A DNA stretch of 8,510 nt from Chitinophagaceae bacterium (GCA_018061385.1 JAGOUF010000069.1:1-8510); one strand, 5' to 3'. Counted from the stretch's first letter, positions 1 to 7,643 are shown. Made by a program: numbers and translations. The notes: generated from the sequence alone by a model not told the origin.

Positions 1-1028
1 GCATAATTCCACGTAGTAATAGAGGCATTTTTGTAATTAATGAAATACCCGATTTGCAAGCTAGAATTCAAGTGGCATTGTTTAATATTTTAGAAGAAGG
101 CGATATTCAAATACGTGGATTTAAGTTAAGAATGCCCTTGGATATTTTATTTGTATTTACTGCAAACCCTGAAGATTATACCAATAGAGGAAGTATTGTA
201 ACGCCTTTGAAAGATAGAATTCAAAGCCAAATATTAACGCACTATCCTAAAACAATTGAAGAAAGTTTGGCAATTACCGAACAAGAAGCCAATATTTTAG
301 AAGAGCAAAAAAATAAAGTTGTAGTAAGCGATTTGGTAAAGCGTTTGGTTGAACAAATTGCATTTGAAGCAAGAAGCAACGAATACGTAGATAAGAAAAG
401 TGGTGTAAGTGCAAGGCTTACCATTGCTGCTTATGAAAACGTAGTTAGTAGTGCAGAACGCAGAGCCATTATAAATAATGAATCCATGACGCAAGTGTGG
501 ATTAGCGATTTGGTGGGTATCATTCCGTCGTTAACTGGTAAAATTGAATTGGTGTATGAGGGTGAACAAGAAGGGCCATACCAAGTTGCTGTTAACTTAA
601 TTGATAAGGCTATTAGAACTTCTTTTGTTCAATATTTTCCTAACCCAGAGTTGGCTAAAAAGAAAAGAGCAACAGGTAAAAAATCAGTAGACGAAAAACC
701 AGATGATAATCCATATAAACAAATTACACGTTGGTTTGATGCTGGAAACCATTTAGATATTTTGGTTGATATGAAAGATGATGAAAAGGCAGAAGCTTTA
801 TATAAAGTAGATGGCTTGTATGGTTTGGTAAAAAAGTATTTTCATGCAGCAAACGATAAAGAAAATGCTTTATTAATGGAGTTTGTGTTGCATGGCCTAT
901 CGGCTTACTCATTAATTAGTAAAAAAGTAATTGAAGGAAGAATAGAGTTTAATGATTTAATGGGCAGCATGATGAATTTGAACAACATGAATTTTAGCGA
1001 TGATGAATTAGAAGAAGATGATTTTTGA
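1..1028 (+). CDS. Magnesium-chelatase/MoxR-type AAA+ ATPase, 3' part
   Basis: The reading frame is already open at base 3 and runs 341 codons to TGA at 1026-1028, so the gene begins outside the window and its Walker A motif is not visible. Visible residues 8-18 are a Walker B-like strand (GIFVINEIPDL). A sensor-1 region with FTANPEDYT follows near residues 52-60, and PLKDRI near 68-73 is a likely arginine-finger region. This order is typical of the ChlI/MoxR chelatase class, which uses ATP hydrolysis to remodel partner proteins, often a von Willebrand A-domain protein. The rest is a mostly helical C-terminal region ending in a very acidic tail (SDDELEEDDF). The acidic residue before the Walker B glutamate is Asn here; from memory, NE also occurs in Bacteroidota homologues. 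The TTG at 54 is an internal Leu codon, not a start. No sigma-54 GAFTGA motif is visible. The partner and biological role are unknown. Confidence 0.85.
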   Translation, partial: IIPRSNRGIFVINEIPDLQARIQVALFNILEEGDIQIRGFKLRMPLDILFVFTANPEDYTNRGSIVTPLKDRIQSQILTHYPKTIEESLAITEQEANILEEQKNKVVVSDLVKRLVEQIAFEARSNEYVDKKSGVSARLTIAAYENVVSSAERRAIINNESMTQVWISDLVGIIPSLTGKIELVYEGEQEGPYQVAVNLIDKAIRTSFVQYFPNPELAKKKRATGKKSVDEKPDDNPYKQITRWFDAGNHLDILVDMKDDEKAEALYKVDGLYGLVKKYFHAANDKENALLMEFVLHGLSAYSLISKKVIEGRIEFNDLMGSMMNLNNMNFSDDELEEDDF

Positions 1029-1041
1029 TAGCTAAGTTTTT

Positions 1042-1085
1042 TATACATGAATAAGGGTTGCAATTGCAACCCTTATTCATGTATA
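1042..1085. terminator. Perfect 44-bp palindrome between convergent genes, likely bidirectional terminator
   Basis: Bases 1042-1063 are the exact reverse complement of 1064-1085, giving two 22-bp arms with no spacer. As RNA it would fold into a 20-bp stem with an AAUU loop, with a GC-rich part (AGGGTTGC) next to the loop. It begins 14 bp after the stop of the + strand ATPase gene and ends 5 bp before the stop of the minus-strand serine hydrolase gene, so it can act on both converging transcripts. The tail is not textbook: on the + strand a T-rich but interrupted stretch follows, while on the minus strand the hairpin is followed by A residues. Termination is therefore inferred from position and hairpin strength. 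Confidence 0.7.
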
Positions 1086-1089
1086 CTGT

Positions 1090-2625
1090 TTATTGTTTTG
1101 TAAACTTGTAATCATCTAACTCAATAAAACTATTCATTTTAATCGTTACGCCTTTTACTTTGTTTTTATCCAGCTCAAACTGTATTGGAAATATTCCATA
1201 CAAAATATTGTTGTACTCAATTATCCAATCGTTATTGTTTAAATATTTTACTGTTGCAGTTAAATTGTCGTGACCTTTAAAGTTAATGGTTAAAAAATTT
1301 TGTTTTTGTTCAACTATAATTTTACCGTACAACTCATGTTTATATTCTCCTACGTAATTGCTTAAAGGTAAAGCTGGAGTATTATTTTTTAGTCTAGCTT
1401 TTAAAGCATCAATTTCTGCAACTGATTTTTTTTCGGCTTGTAAAAAATTACCCAATTGTTGTTTGCTTCTATTCGTATATGGCACATCTAAATAAGCATC
1501 TAAAATTTGGTAACGCAATGTTTCAAAAAAACTTTGGTTGTCGTTGTTGGTTAAAATGGCAATACCTAAATTTTGTTCAGGTACAAAACAAATATTGCTT
1601 ACCATGCCACTTGCACCACCTGTATGCCAATAAATTTGTTTGCCATTGTAATCGCCAGTAAAAATGCCCAATCCATAACCACGAAAGTTCATTGGAATGA
1701 TTGATGATTTTCTGCTATTTGTCGAAATAGCCATATCTCTAGTTTTTAAAATTGCAGCTTCAGGAATAATTTGTTGATTGTTGTATTTTCCGTTGTTTAA
1801 TTGCATCAATAACCAATGGCTTAAATCGTTTACATTGCTTACCATACTTGCAGCAGGAGCAAGGTTGTCCCAATTGTCGTAAGGTACTTCATTTAGTTTT
1901 CCTGTAAAAGTTGTTGTATAGGCTTTTGCTGAATTTTTTATATGAGCAATTCCTTTACCAAGGGTAAGGGTTTGCGTCATGCCTAGTGGCTTAACTATGC
2001 TATCATAAATATACACTTCCCAAGGTTGTTTGGTAACCTCTTGTATTATTTCTCCAGCAGTTAAAAAACAACTGTTGCAATAGCCATAATCTTGTCTAAA
2101 AACGCCACCTGGTTTTAAATAACGCATTTTATACATTACATTATTTCGTGAAATATTTCCATTAAAAAAAGTAAAATCACCCTGAAACGTTTTTGTACCA
2201 AGTCTATGCGTTAGCATATCTTTTATGGTAACTATTTGTGTGCTAATAGAATCGTACAAAGAAAAGTTGGCAAAGTATTTTGTAATCTTATCGTTTAACG
2301 ATAGTTTATTTCTATACTCCAATTGAGCCAAAGCAGTGCCTGTAAACAATTTGGTGTTGCTTGCTATCATAAACAATGTATTGGCATCAACACTGTCTGT
2401 TGAGTTAATATCACGTACACCAAAACCTTTCATGGTTACCACCTTTCCATCTTTTACAATTACAATACTTAAGCCTGGCACTTGCCAATCTTTCATTCCT
2501 TGTTGAATGTATGTTTCTAAACTGTCTTTAATAAAACTTGGTTGAGCATAAGACTTTGTAAAAGATGCAATCAAAATAAAAAGTAGTACAATTGAATTTT
2601 TAAAATAACGTAAATGTAATGGCAT
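1090..2625 (-). CDS. Secreted serine hydrolase, beta-lactamase/PBP-like family, with C-terminal DUF3471-type domain
   Basis: The 511-residue product starts with a signal peptide (hydrophobic core about residues 11-22, probable cleavage after SYA at 27), so it should act in the periplasm or outside the cell. The catalytic domain (about 30-380) has the three class C beta-lactamase/DD-peptidase motifs: SxxK as S89-N-T-K92 (nucleophile and base), YxN as Y182-C-N184, and HTGG at 334-337 in the KTG position. Residues 415-508 resemble the DUF3471 beta domain that often follows this catalytic domain in Bacteroidota. The family includes D-amino-acid peptidases, esterases and beta-lactamases, so the substrate cannot be named. 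A cysteine inside the YxN motif and another three residues later (C183, C186) are notable. The ATG at 2623-2625 is chosen because it gives a proper signal peptide. It is co-directional with the receptor gene upstream but separated from it by a terminator, so it is probably its own transcription unit. Confidence 0.9.
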   Translation of the reverse strand: MPLHLRYFKNSIVLLFILIASFTKSYAQPSFIKDSLETYIQQGMKDWQVPGLSIVIVKDGKVVTMKGFGVRDINSTDSVDANTLFMIASNTKLFTGTALAQLEYRNKLSLNDKITKYFANFSLYDSISTQIVTIKDMLTHRLGTKTFQGDFTFFNGNISRNNVMYKMRYLKPGGVFRQDYGYCNSCFLTAGEIIQEVTKQPWEVYIYDSIVKPLGMTQTLTLGKGIAHIKNSAKAYTTTFTGKLNEVPYDNWDNLAPAASMVSNVNDLSHWLLMQLNNGKYNNQQIIPEAAILKTRDMAISTNSRKSSIIPMNFRGYGLGIFTGDYNGKQIYWHTGGASGMVSNICFVPEQNLGIAILTNNDNQSFFETLRYQILDAYLDVPYTNRSKQQLGNFLQAEKKSVAEIDALKARLKNNTPALPLSNYVGEYKHELYGKIIVEQKQNFLTINFKGHDNLTATVKYLNNNDWIIEYNNILYGIFPIQFELDKNKVKGVTIKMNSFIELDDYKFTKQ

Positions 2626-2714
2626 GTAAAATATTTGAGTGCCGAAAATTAAGCAGAAGATTTTACTTGTACGAATAAGAGTGTAACAAAGTTTTTTAAG
2701 AACAAGGCTTGCTT

Positions 2715-2760
2715 AAAAAAGAACGCTTCAACTAGATATTTATTTCTAATTGAAGCATTC
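2715..2760 (-). terminator. Intrinsic terminator after the TonB-dependent receptor gene
   Basis: Read on the minus strand, 2760-2745 pairs with 2736-2721 in a 16-bp stem (14 Watson-Crick and two G-U pairs) closed by an 8-nt AT loop. Six T residues (2720-2715) follow directly. The stem begins 21 bp after the receptor stop codon. This is a standard hairpin plus U-tract and should separate the receptor operon from the serine hydrolase gene. Confidence 0.88.
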
Positions 2761-2770
2761 ATCTAGTTGA
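2728..2770 (-). other. Alternative stem that competes with the terminator hairpin
   Basis: On the minus strand, the 10-mer TCAACTAGAT (2770-2761), just downstream of the receptor stop, is perfectly complementary to ATCTAGTTGA (2737-2728). The second segment lies in the 3' arm of the terminator, so both pairings cannot form together. The first 10-mer is a near copy of TCAATTAGA in the terminator's own 5' arm, which is why both can pair with the same partner. The pairing is seen directly; a regulatory role is only a possibility. Confidence 0.4.
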
Positions 2771-2781
2771 GTACAATCAAC

Positions 2782-5196
2782 TTAAAACTTATAGCTGTAA
2801 CCCAATCTAAAAACTTGGGTTTCGTTATAATCTGTACTGTTTAATGTAAATCCATTGCCAATAATTTCTCTTTTTGTGTTGAGCGTATTTAAAATATCAC
2901 TAGCATTTAAAAACAATTCCCCTTTACCTTTTTGTATTTGTTTTTTTACACCCATATCAATAGAAAATCTACTATAAATTTTCCCCTGAGGAATAATATC
3001 TGGAGCTAAATAAATACTTGTAATTTGAAAATCTGTTTGTTTTGGAAAATGAAACACCGCATTCATTTTTATATTGCCAGAAGTAAATTGTTGTTTGCTT
3101 GCACTGTATGTAGATGGCACGGGATATTTATTTAAAACAGTGAAAGAATCAATTGTATTTTGATAAATATTGATATTGGTATTTAGCGAAAACACTTTAG
3201 AAAAATTAGCTTGTTTAACCAATTCAATACCTGCGTTGCTGCTATGTCCTGCATTTTGAAATACAGTATAAATCAATGTGCTTGGAGGTGCTTGTGTAGC
3301 AATTCTTGTAATGGTACCTTGTGCACTTTTGTAATAAAGAGCAGCATAAAAATATCCTTTATCTGTATTGTTTTTATAACCCAATTCATACGAGTTGGTA
3401 AACTGTGGTTGTAATGCTGGGTTTCCTACTTTAATAATTTCGGCATCATCGTATTTTGGAAAAATTCTAATGTCAACTTCATTTGGTCTATCCACTCTTC
3501 TATTATAAAAGAAAGATATTTTATTCTGCTCATTTACTTTATAAGCCAATCTAACTGTTGGAAAAGGTTGTGTATAATTGTACCCATCACTTTTATATGT
3601 GTTGTGGTTGGGGTTTACTTGATACTCTAAGTTTACATACTCTAAACGCAAACCAATTTCTGCTTCTACTTTTTTTGTTTCATACACATAGTTGCCATAC
3701 AATGCTGGAATAATTTCTGAGTAAGTAGCTTCGCCACCAGCATTTATATCTAATGGAGAATTTACACCTGGCTTAAATTGCATATTGGTTGGAATATTGC
3801 GATGCCTAAATTTTATACCAGTTTCTAAGCGTCCATATTTTAAGGGCTTCACATAATCTATATTCAAATCGGCAACATGCTCGTCTGATAAAAGTTTGAA
3901 AGAATCTAAGCCAACATAAGTGGGCATTGTATTTACAAAATTATATTTTTCATCTTCTCTATGAAAAGTGTAATTGAATCCAATATTTAGTGTATGCCCC
4001 GGTTGTTTAAATTTATGTTGATAGGCTACTGACGCAACTGCTGTGGTTTTTAATTCATCTTCTACAAATTGCCACAATCTTTGCCTATTTGAAAAATCTT
4101 TATTAAAGAATGGTTCATCGCCTCTGTCAATAATTTTTTCAATTCCATACATTCCAGATATAGTCAGCATATCCTGTTGATTGATGTTCCAATCAATTCC
4201 TGCTTTTGTAGTTACAAAATGTGTATTTCTATTTCTTTTTGTTTGCTGATTAATTACAGTTCCGTCATTAAAAGTTCTTGTTACAAATTCATTTTTATTC
4301 AATGTTTCGGTGTACAACCAATCTGCTTGCAAAAAAGTATTGATCTTATTTTTTCGATAGTTTAATGATAGCGATGGATTTATTTTTGGAGTAGTTTGAT
4401 ACTGTGGTCGAATGGTTGATAAATTTTCTTTCTTTTGCCATAAAGCACCAACTCCTGTTGTAAAACTTATTTTTCCATTAAAGCCTTGCTGTTTATTTTT
4501 TTTATAAATAATATTGATGATTCCAGCGTTTCCATTGGCATCGTATTTTGCAGATGGGTTGTTAATAATTTCAATTCTTTCTATGGCCGATGCTGGTATA
4601 TTGTCTAAACCAGTTTGGTTGCCAAAGCCGGTTAATGCTGTTTGTTTTCCATCAATTAAAATGGCTACTTTATCACTGCCTCTTAATTCAACTTTGCCAT
4701 CTTGACTAGAAGTAATGCCAGGTAAATTTTTAATAGCTTGTAAAACAGAACCACCGCTTTGGCTAATGTTTGCAGCAATTGAGTAAGTTTTTTTCTCCAT
4801 TTTGTTGCTCACATTTTCTTGCTTCGCAGTAACTACCACATCATTTAATTGTTGTGCATTTTGTTGCAATTCTATTGTGCCAATATCTAGAAATAAACTA
4901 AGTGAACCTACTAAAATTTGTTGCGATTTTATTTCGAAACCCGTGTACGAAAATTGTAAAATGTAGCTACCAGATTTTATATTACTTATTGTAAATCGGC
5001 CTTCTTCGTTGCTTACTGTACCAGTTACAAATGCACTATCTTTTTCTGTTTTCAAAACTATATTTACATAAGGCAAAATATTTTTATCTACTTTGCTTTT
5101 TACAATACCAGAAATTGTAACTACTGTATTTTGTGCTTGTAAATTGTATAAACAAAATAGTAGTAATGAAAACAATAGAATATTTTTTTTCTGCAT
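2782..5196 (-). CDS. TonB-dependent receptor, outer-membrane beta-barrel family
   Basis: The 804-residue product has a signal peptide ending near LQA at 21. A carboxypeptidase-regulatory-like beta-sandwich follows at about 25-110 (GIVKSKVDKNILPYVNIVL, then EGRFTISNIKSGSYILQFS). A TonB-box-like segment, LNDVVVTAKQ, lies at 117-126. A plug domain covers about 135-232 (LPGITSSQDGKVELRGSDK, VAILIDGKQ, IERIEIINNPSAKYDANGN). The remaining 570 residues form a beta-barrel ending in aromatic YSYKF, as expected for barrel assembly. About 800 residues fits the compact OMP_b-brl_3-type receptors rather than the longer SusC type, and there is no SusD neighbour. It should import a ligand across the outer membrane using TonB energy; the substrate is not evident. 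The gene starts 15 bp after the PepSY-like gene ends and likely shares its transcript, which puts it under the same putative response-regulator box. An A-rich leader without a Shine-Dalgarno sequence precedes the ATG. Confidence 0.92.
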   Translation of the reverse strand: MQKKNILLFSLLLFCLYNLQAQNTVVTISGIVKSKVDKNILPYVNIVLKTEKDSAFVTGTVSNEEGRFTISNIKSGSYILQFSYTGFEIKSQQILVGSLSLFLDIGTIELQQNAQQLNDVVVTAKQENVSNKMEKKTYSIAANISQSGGSVLQAIKNLPGITSSQDGKVELRGSDKVAILIDGKQTALTGFGNQTGLDNIPASAIERIEIINNPSAKYDANGNAGIINIIYKKNKQQGFNGKISFTTGVGALWQKKENLSTIRPQYQTTPKINPSLSLNYRKNKINTFLQADWLYTETLNKNEFVTRTFNDGTVINQQTKRNRNTHFVTTKAGIDWNINQQDMLTISGMYGIEKIIDRGDEPFFNKDFSNRQRLWQFVEDELKTTAVASVAYQHKFKQPGHTLNIGFNYTFHREDEKYNFVNTMPTYVGLDSFKLLSDEHVADLNIDYVKPLKYGRLETGIKFRHRNIPTNMQFKPGVNSPLDINAGGEATYSEIIPALYGNYVYETKKVEAEIGLRLEYVNLEYQVNPNHNTYKSDGYNYTQPFPTVRLAYKVNEQNKISFFYNRRVDRPNEVDIRIFPKYDDAEIIKVGNPALQPQFTNSYELGYKNNTDKGYFYAALYYKSAQGTITRIATQAPPSTLIYTVFQNAGHSSNAGIELVKQANFSKVFSLNTNINIYQNTIDSFTVLNKYPVPSTYSASKQQFTSGNIKMNAVFHFPKQTDFQITSIYLAPDIIPQGKIYSRFSIDMGVKKQIQKGKGELFLNASDILNTLNTKREIIGNGFTLNSTDYNETQVFRLGYSYKF

Positions 5197-5211
5197 TTTA
5201 TATTTTTTTAA

Positions 5212-5634
5212 TTAACCTTTTATTGCTTTAACAAATACTCCATTCGTGTTAAAAATTAAATCCATTCCCTTTATTTCTACTTCGTAGGTAATAGTTTCTT
5301 TAGTATCTGTAATTTTTGCAACTTCTTTTATTTTTTTGTTAGGATAATGTTTTTTTACATATTCCAAAACACCTTTTGGAAGTTGGGTAGCTTCAATTCC
5401 AATTTCTGTTTCAATGATATTGCCTTGTGCATCCATTAAAATAGAATGATTCACTTTCCTTAACTCAAAACTAGCTTCATAATTTTCGCCTTCTTTATCC
5501 CACTCCACATTTTTTGCAGTTGGATATTTTTTTTGAAATGTAGATTTTACATTGGTAGGTATACTTTTTTCTTTTTGTGCAAAAGCAAGTGTTGCAAAAA
5601 GAAAAATAACTAGTACTGATGCTAACTTTTTCAT
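5212..5634 (-). CDS. Secreted PepSY-like protein
   Basis: This is a 140-residue protein. ATG at 5632-5634 is the supported start because it gives a clear signal peptide (MKKLASVLVIFLFATLAFA, cleavage after residue 19). The frame stays open further upstream, but only a TTG is available there and it would spoil the N-terminus and cover the putative promoter. The mature part has two similar halves, each a helix then strands: VKSTFQKKYPTAKNVEWDKE with a strand pair ending at DAQGNIIETE, then VLEYVKKHYPNKKIKEVAKI with strands ending at NTNGVFVKAI. This is the layout of the PepSY_like family (PF11396 type), periplasmic proteins of unclear biochemical role that are common in Bacteroidota. The gene lies 69 bp after the histidine kinase gene and 15 bp before the receptor gene. 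Its upstream gap carries a regulator-type direct repeat shared with the response regulator promoter, so it may be a target or a sensory accessory of that system. Confidence 0.85.
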   Translation of the reverse strand: MKKLASVLVIFLFATLAFAQKEKSIPTNVKSTFQKKYPTAKNVEWDKEGENYEASFELRKVNHSILMDAQGNIIETEIGIEATQLPKGVLEYVKKHYPNKKIKEVAKITDTKETITYEVEIKGMDLIFNTNGVFVKAIKG

Positions 5635-5667
5635 TGTGTATTTTTTTATTAATTTAAAATGATAACA

Positions 5668-5701
5668 CAAAGCTGCAACATGATTTAGAAGAAAATTAGA
5701 A
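5668..5701 (-). promoter_or_regulatory. Putative promoter with response-regulator box for the PepSY-receptor operon
   Basis: On the + strand, 5685-5701 reads TTAGAA-GAAAA-TTAGAA, a perfect 6-bp direct repeat with an 11-bp period. Read on the minus strand, it is followed after 9 bp by CAGCTTTG (5675-5668), one mismatch from the Bacteroidota -7 consensus TAnnTTTG. The box covers the place of the -33 element, as an activator site would. Transcription would start near 5664, about 30 nt before the PepSY-like ATG. The same arrangement precedes the response regulator gene. The repeat is seen; binding by the neighbouring regulator is inferred. Confidence 0.55.
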
Positions 5702-5703
5702 TT

Positions 5704-6969
5704 TTAAAATGAAATTATGAATGAATGAAAATTATTTTCATACGAATAAGTTATTTTCCAATTGTTGATGTCTGCAATTTTTTTAATGATAGATAAACCC
5801 AAACCTGAGCCTTGTTCTGAAGGATTTAACTTTGAAAACCTACTAAACAAAGTATTTGTATTTAATGGTTTTACATTACCTGTATTGCTAAAAATGAACT
5901 GATTTTTTTTTGAGTATATAAAAATTTCACCAGCTTGAACATTGTGTTTTATGGCGTTTAAAAAAAGATTGCTCAGGAAGATTTCTGCTAGTATTGGATT
6001 GGATTGTATAAGTAGTTCTTCCACTAATTCAATTTTTATAGTTAGATTTTTTGCAAGTGCTTGTTCAGTGAAAAAATCTATATTTCTTTCTATTAAGTTG
6101 TTGATGGAAATAGTTTCTTTGGTATGATAAATATTGTTTTCAATTTTAGAAAGTAACAGTAAGTTTTTGTTTAAACGATTTAAACGTGCAACATTCTTAT
6201 TTAATGAATTTAAAATTTCTGATTGCTCTTTGGTTATATCTGTATGTTGAATAAGTGTATCTATTTTAGCTTGAAACACAGCTAAGGGAGTTTGCAATTC
6301 GTGAGCAGCATTTTCTATAAACTCTTTTTGATTTTTATAAATAATTGTATTCTTTTCAATGAGCTTTTGAATACTCGTATTTAAGCGATTGAACTCTTCA
6401 ATACTTGTTGTAACAAATTCAGGTTGTTTGGTTTTATCAATCTCAAAATTCTCTATTTGATCAAGCGTATTATAAAATGGTTTCCAAATGTTTTGAGATA
6501 ATTTTTTTGTAATAAAAAATAAACCAATTAGCAAAACTGAAATAATTAATAAATAGGCTACGGCAATATTTTGTACTAAATCCTCTGTTTCTACTAAACT
6601 AATTTTATCTGAGTAAGTATAAGATTTGCCATCTATAGTAATTGGAAAATTTAATTCTCTATAAGGTTCCATTTCATTGTCTAGAGAGTCGAATTGCTGA
6701 GTAGTAAAGATGATTTCTTTGCTAGTAATTTTTTCACTATCAATTTTTAGATTTCTGTTAAATCTGTTCCAAGTTGATACATCTGTTTGCTTTAAGGTTG
6801 AAGCAGAAAATACAAGGAATTCTTTTTTGTGCAACAACAAAGTATCGTCTGCCTCTCTTATATACAATTTTTGAATTGTGTAATAAAAAATGGGTGCCGA
6901 TATAATTAAAATCAGAACAGAGTAAATTAAGTAAGCTTTAGAAGTTTTATGTAAAAGTTTGTTATTCAT
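5704..6969 (-). CDS. Sensor histidine kinase, membrane-bound, two-component system
   Basis: The 421-residue product has transmembrane segments at about 12-31 and 133-153, which enclose an extracytoplasmic sensor region of about 100 residues with no recognised fold. A linker (154-206) leads to a HisKA domain with the H box AHELQTP (phosphorylated His at 223). The HATPase domain follows with the N box LFLNAIKHN (Asn338), a degenerate G1 box (SNTGN at 361-365, Asn where Asp is usual), the F box LFSRFSK, and the G2 box GSGLGLS (387-393). On signal it should autophosphorylate at His223 and pass the phosphate to the adjacent response regulator. Its ATG overlaps the end of the regulator gene by 8 bp (ATGAATAA), indicating translational coupling and a shared transcript. 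The signal is unknown; the periplasmic PepSY-like protein encoded next is a possible partner. Confidence 0.95.
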   Translation of the reverse strand: MNNKLLHKTSKAYLIYSVLILIISAPIFYYTIQKLYIREADDTLLLHKKEFLVFSASTLKQTDVSTWNRFNRNLKIDSEKITSKEIIFTTQQFDSLDNEMEPYRELNFPITIDGKSYTYSDKISLVETEDLVQNIAVAYLLIISVLLIGLFFITKKLSQNIWKPFYNTLDQIENFEIDKTKQPEFVTTSIEEFNRLNTSIQKLIEKNTIIYKNQKEFIENAAHELQTPLAVFQAKIDTLIQHTDITKEQSEILNSLNKNVARLNRLNKNLLLLSKIENNIYHTKETISINNLIERNIDFFTEQALAKNLTIKIELVEELLIQSNPILAEIFLSNLFLNAIKHNVQAGEIFIYSKKNQFIFSNTGNVKPLNTNTLFSRFSKLNPSEQGSGLGLSIIKKIADINNWKITYSYENNFHSFIISF

Positions 6970-7639
6970 TTTTCCATTTGTAACCTAAGCCATAAACCGA
7001 TTTTATATAATCGTTACTTCCGGCTTCGTGTAGTTTCTTTTTTAAGTTTTTTATATGGGCATAAACAAAGTCGTGATTGTCTAACATGTCGGCCATATCA
7101 CCAGATAAATGTTCTGCAATGGCACTTTTAGACAATACCCTGTTTTCGTTTCCAATTAAATAAAGCAACAAGTCAATTTCTTTCTTTGTAATATCAATAT
7201 TGTTGTTGTTTACACTTACTGTTTTTGAAAGAAGATCAATTTCAATTTCATTGAACACGAGGGTGTTATTTCCTTTAAAATTTTTTCTTCTAATTAATGC
7301 TAAAATTCTCACCAACAATTCAGATAAATGAAATGGTTTAGTTAAATAATCATCGGCACCAAGTTCAAATCCTTCAATCTTGTTTTCTAATGTTTCTTTA
7401 GCCGAAGTAATAATAATGCCTTCTGATTTATGCTGTTTTTTCAATTCTTTTAAAACGTCAAAACCGTTTCCATCGGGTAGCATTAAATCCAATAAAATAC
7501 AATCGTAATTATAGATAGAAATTTTTTCAATTGCATCAACGGTATTATTCACAGATTCGCAAATAAAACCATTCTGTGTTAAGTATTGTTGAATACTTAA
7601 AGCAAGATCAGGCTCATCTTCTATGAGTAACAATTTCAT
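6962..7639 (-). CDS. Response regulator, OmpR/PhoB family
   Basis: The 225-residue product has the two standard domains. The receiver (1-118) shows the acidic pocket E7-D8, phospho-acceptor D51 in LLDLMLPDGNG, the switch S79 in ITSAK, the aromatic switch Y98, and K101-P102 in DYLTKPF. The winged-helix DNA-binding domain (about 127-223) includes LTKKEIDLL-like ITKKEIDLLLYL, the stretch FVYAHIKNLKKKL, and the closing wing SVYGLGYKW. It should bind head-to-tail DNA repeats as a dimer when phosphorylated by the overlapping kinase. The ATG at 7637-7639 gives the normal receiver N-terminus (MKLLLIEDEPD). A consensus -7 element lies only four bases upstream of this ATG, so the mRNA may have almost no leader. 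The upstream box suggests autoregulation. It is QseB-like in type, but no specific symbol is justified. Confidence 0.96.
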   Translation of the reverse strand: MKLLLIEDEPDLALSIQQYLTQNGFICESVNNTVDAIEKISIYNYDCILLDLMLPDGNGFDVLKELKKQHKSEGIIITSAKETLENKIEGFELGADDYLTKPFHLSELLVRILALIRRKNFKGNNTLVFNEIEIDLLSKTVSVNNNNIDITKKEIDLLLYLIGNENRVLSKSAIAEHLSGDMADMLDNHDFVYAHIKNLKKKLHEAGSNDYIKSVYGLGYKWKNE

Positions 7640-7643
7640 GCGT

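Noticed and set aside
54..56. TTG as start of the AAA+ ATPase gene
   Set aside because: The frame is open to the window edge and encodes the conserved Walker B-like strand upstream of it, so this is an internal Leu codon.
242..912. Short minus-strand open frames inside the AAA+ gene, and similar + strand frames inside the minus-strand genes
   Set aside because: They are antisense shadows of well-supported genes, with no domain-like sequence and no start context of their own.
1090..2625. Serine hydrolase as an antibiotic-resistance beta-lactamase
   Set aside because: The SxxK/YxN/HTG motifs are shared by esterases and peptidases, and the DUF3471-type tail is typical of non-resistance members.
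2687..2694. Possible -7 element AAACTTTG (minus strand) for the serine hydrolase gene
   Set aside because: One mismatch to TAnnTTTG, with only a T-run from the preceding terminator as a -33 element. It could be real but is too weak in such AT-rich DNA.
5668..5670. TTG as start of the PepSY-like gene, adding 12 residues
   Set aside because: The ATG at 5632-5634 gives a normal signal peptide; the TTG lies inside the putative -7 element.
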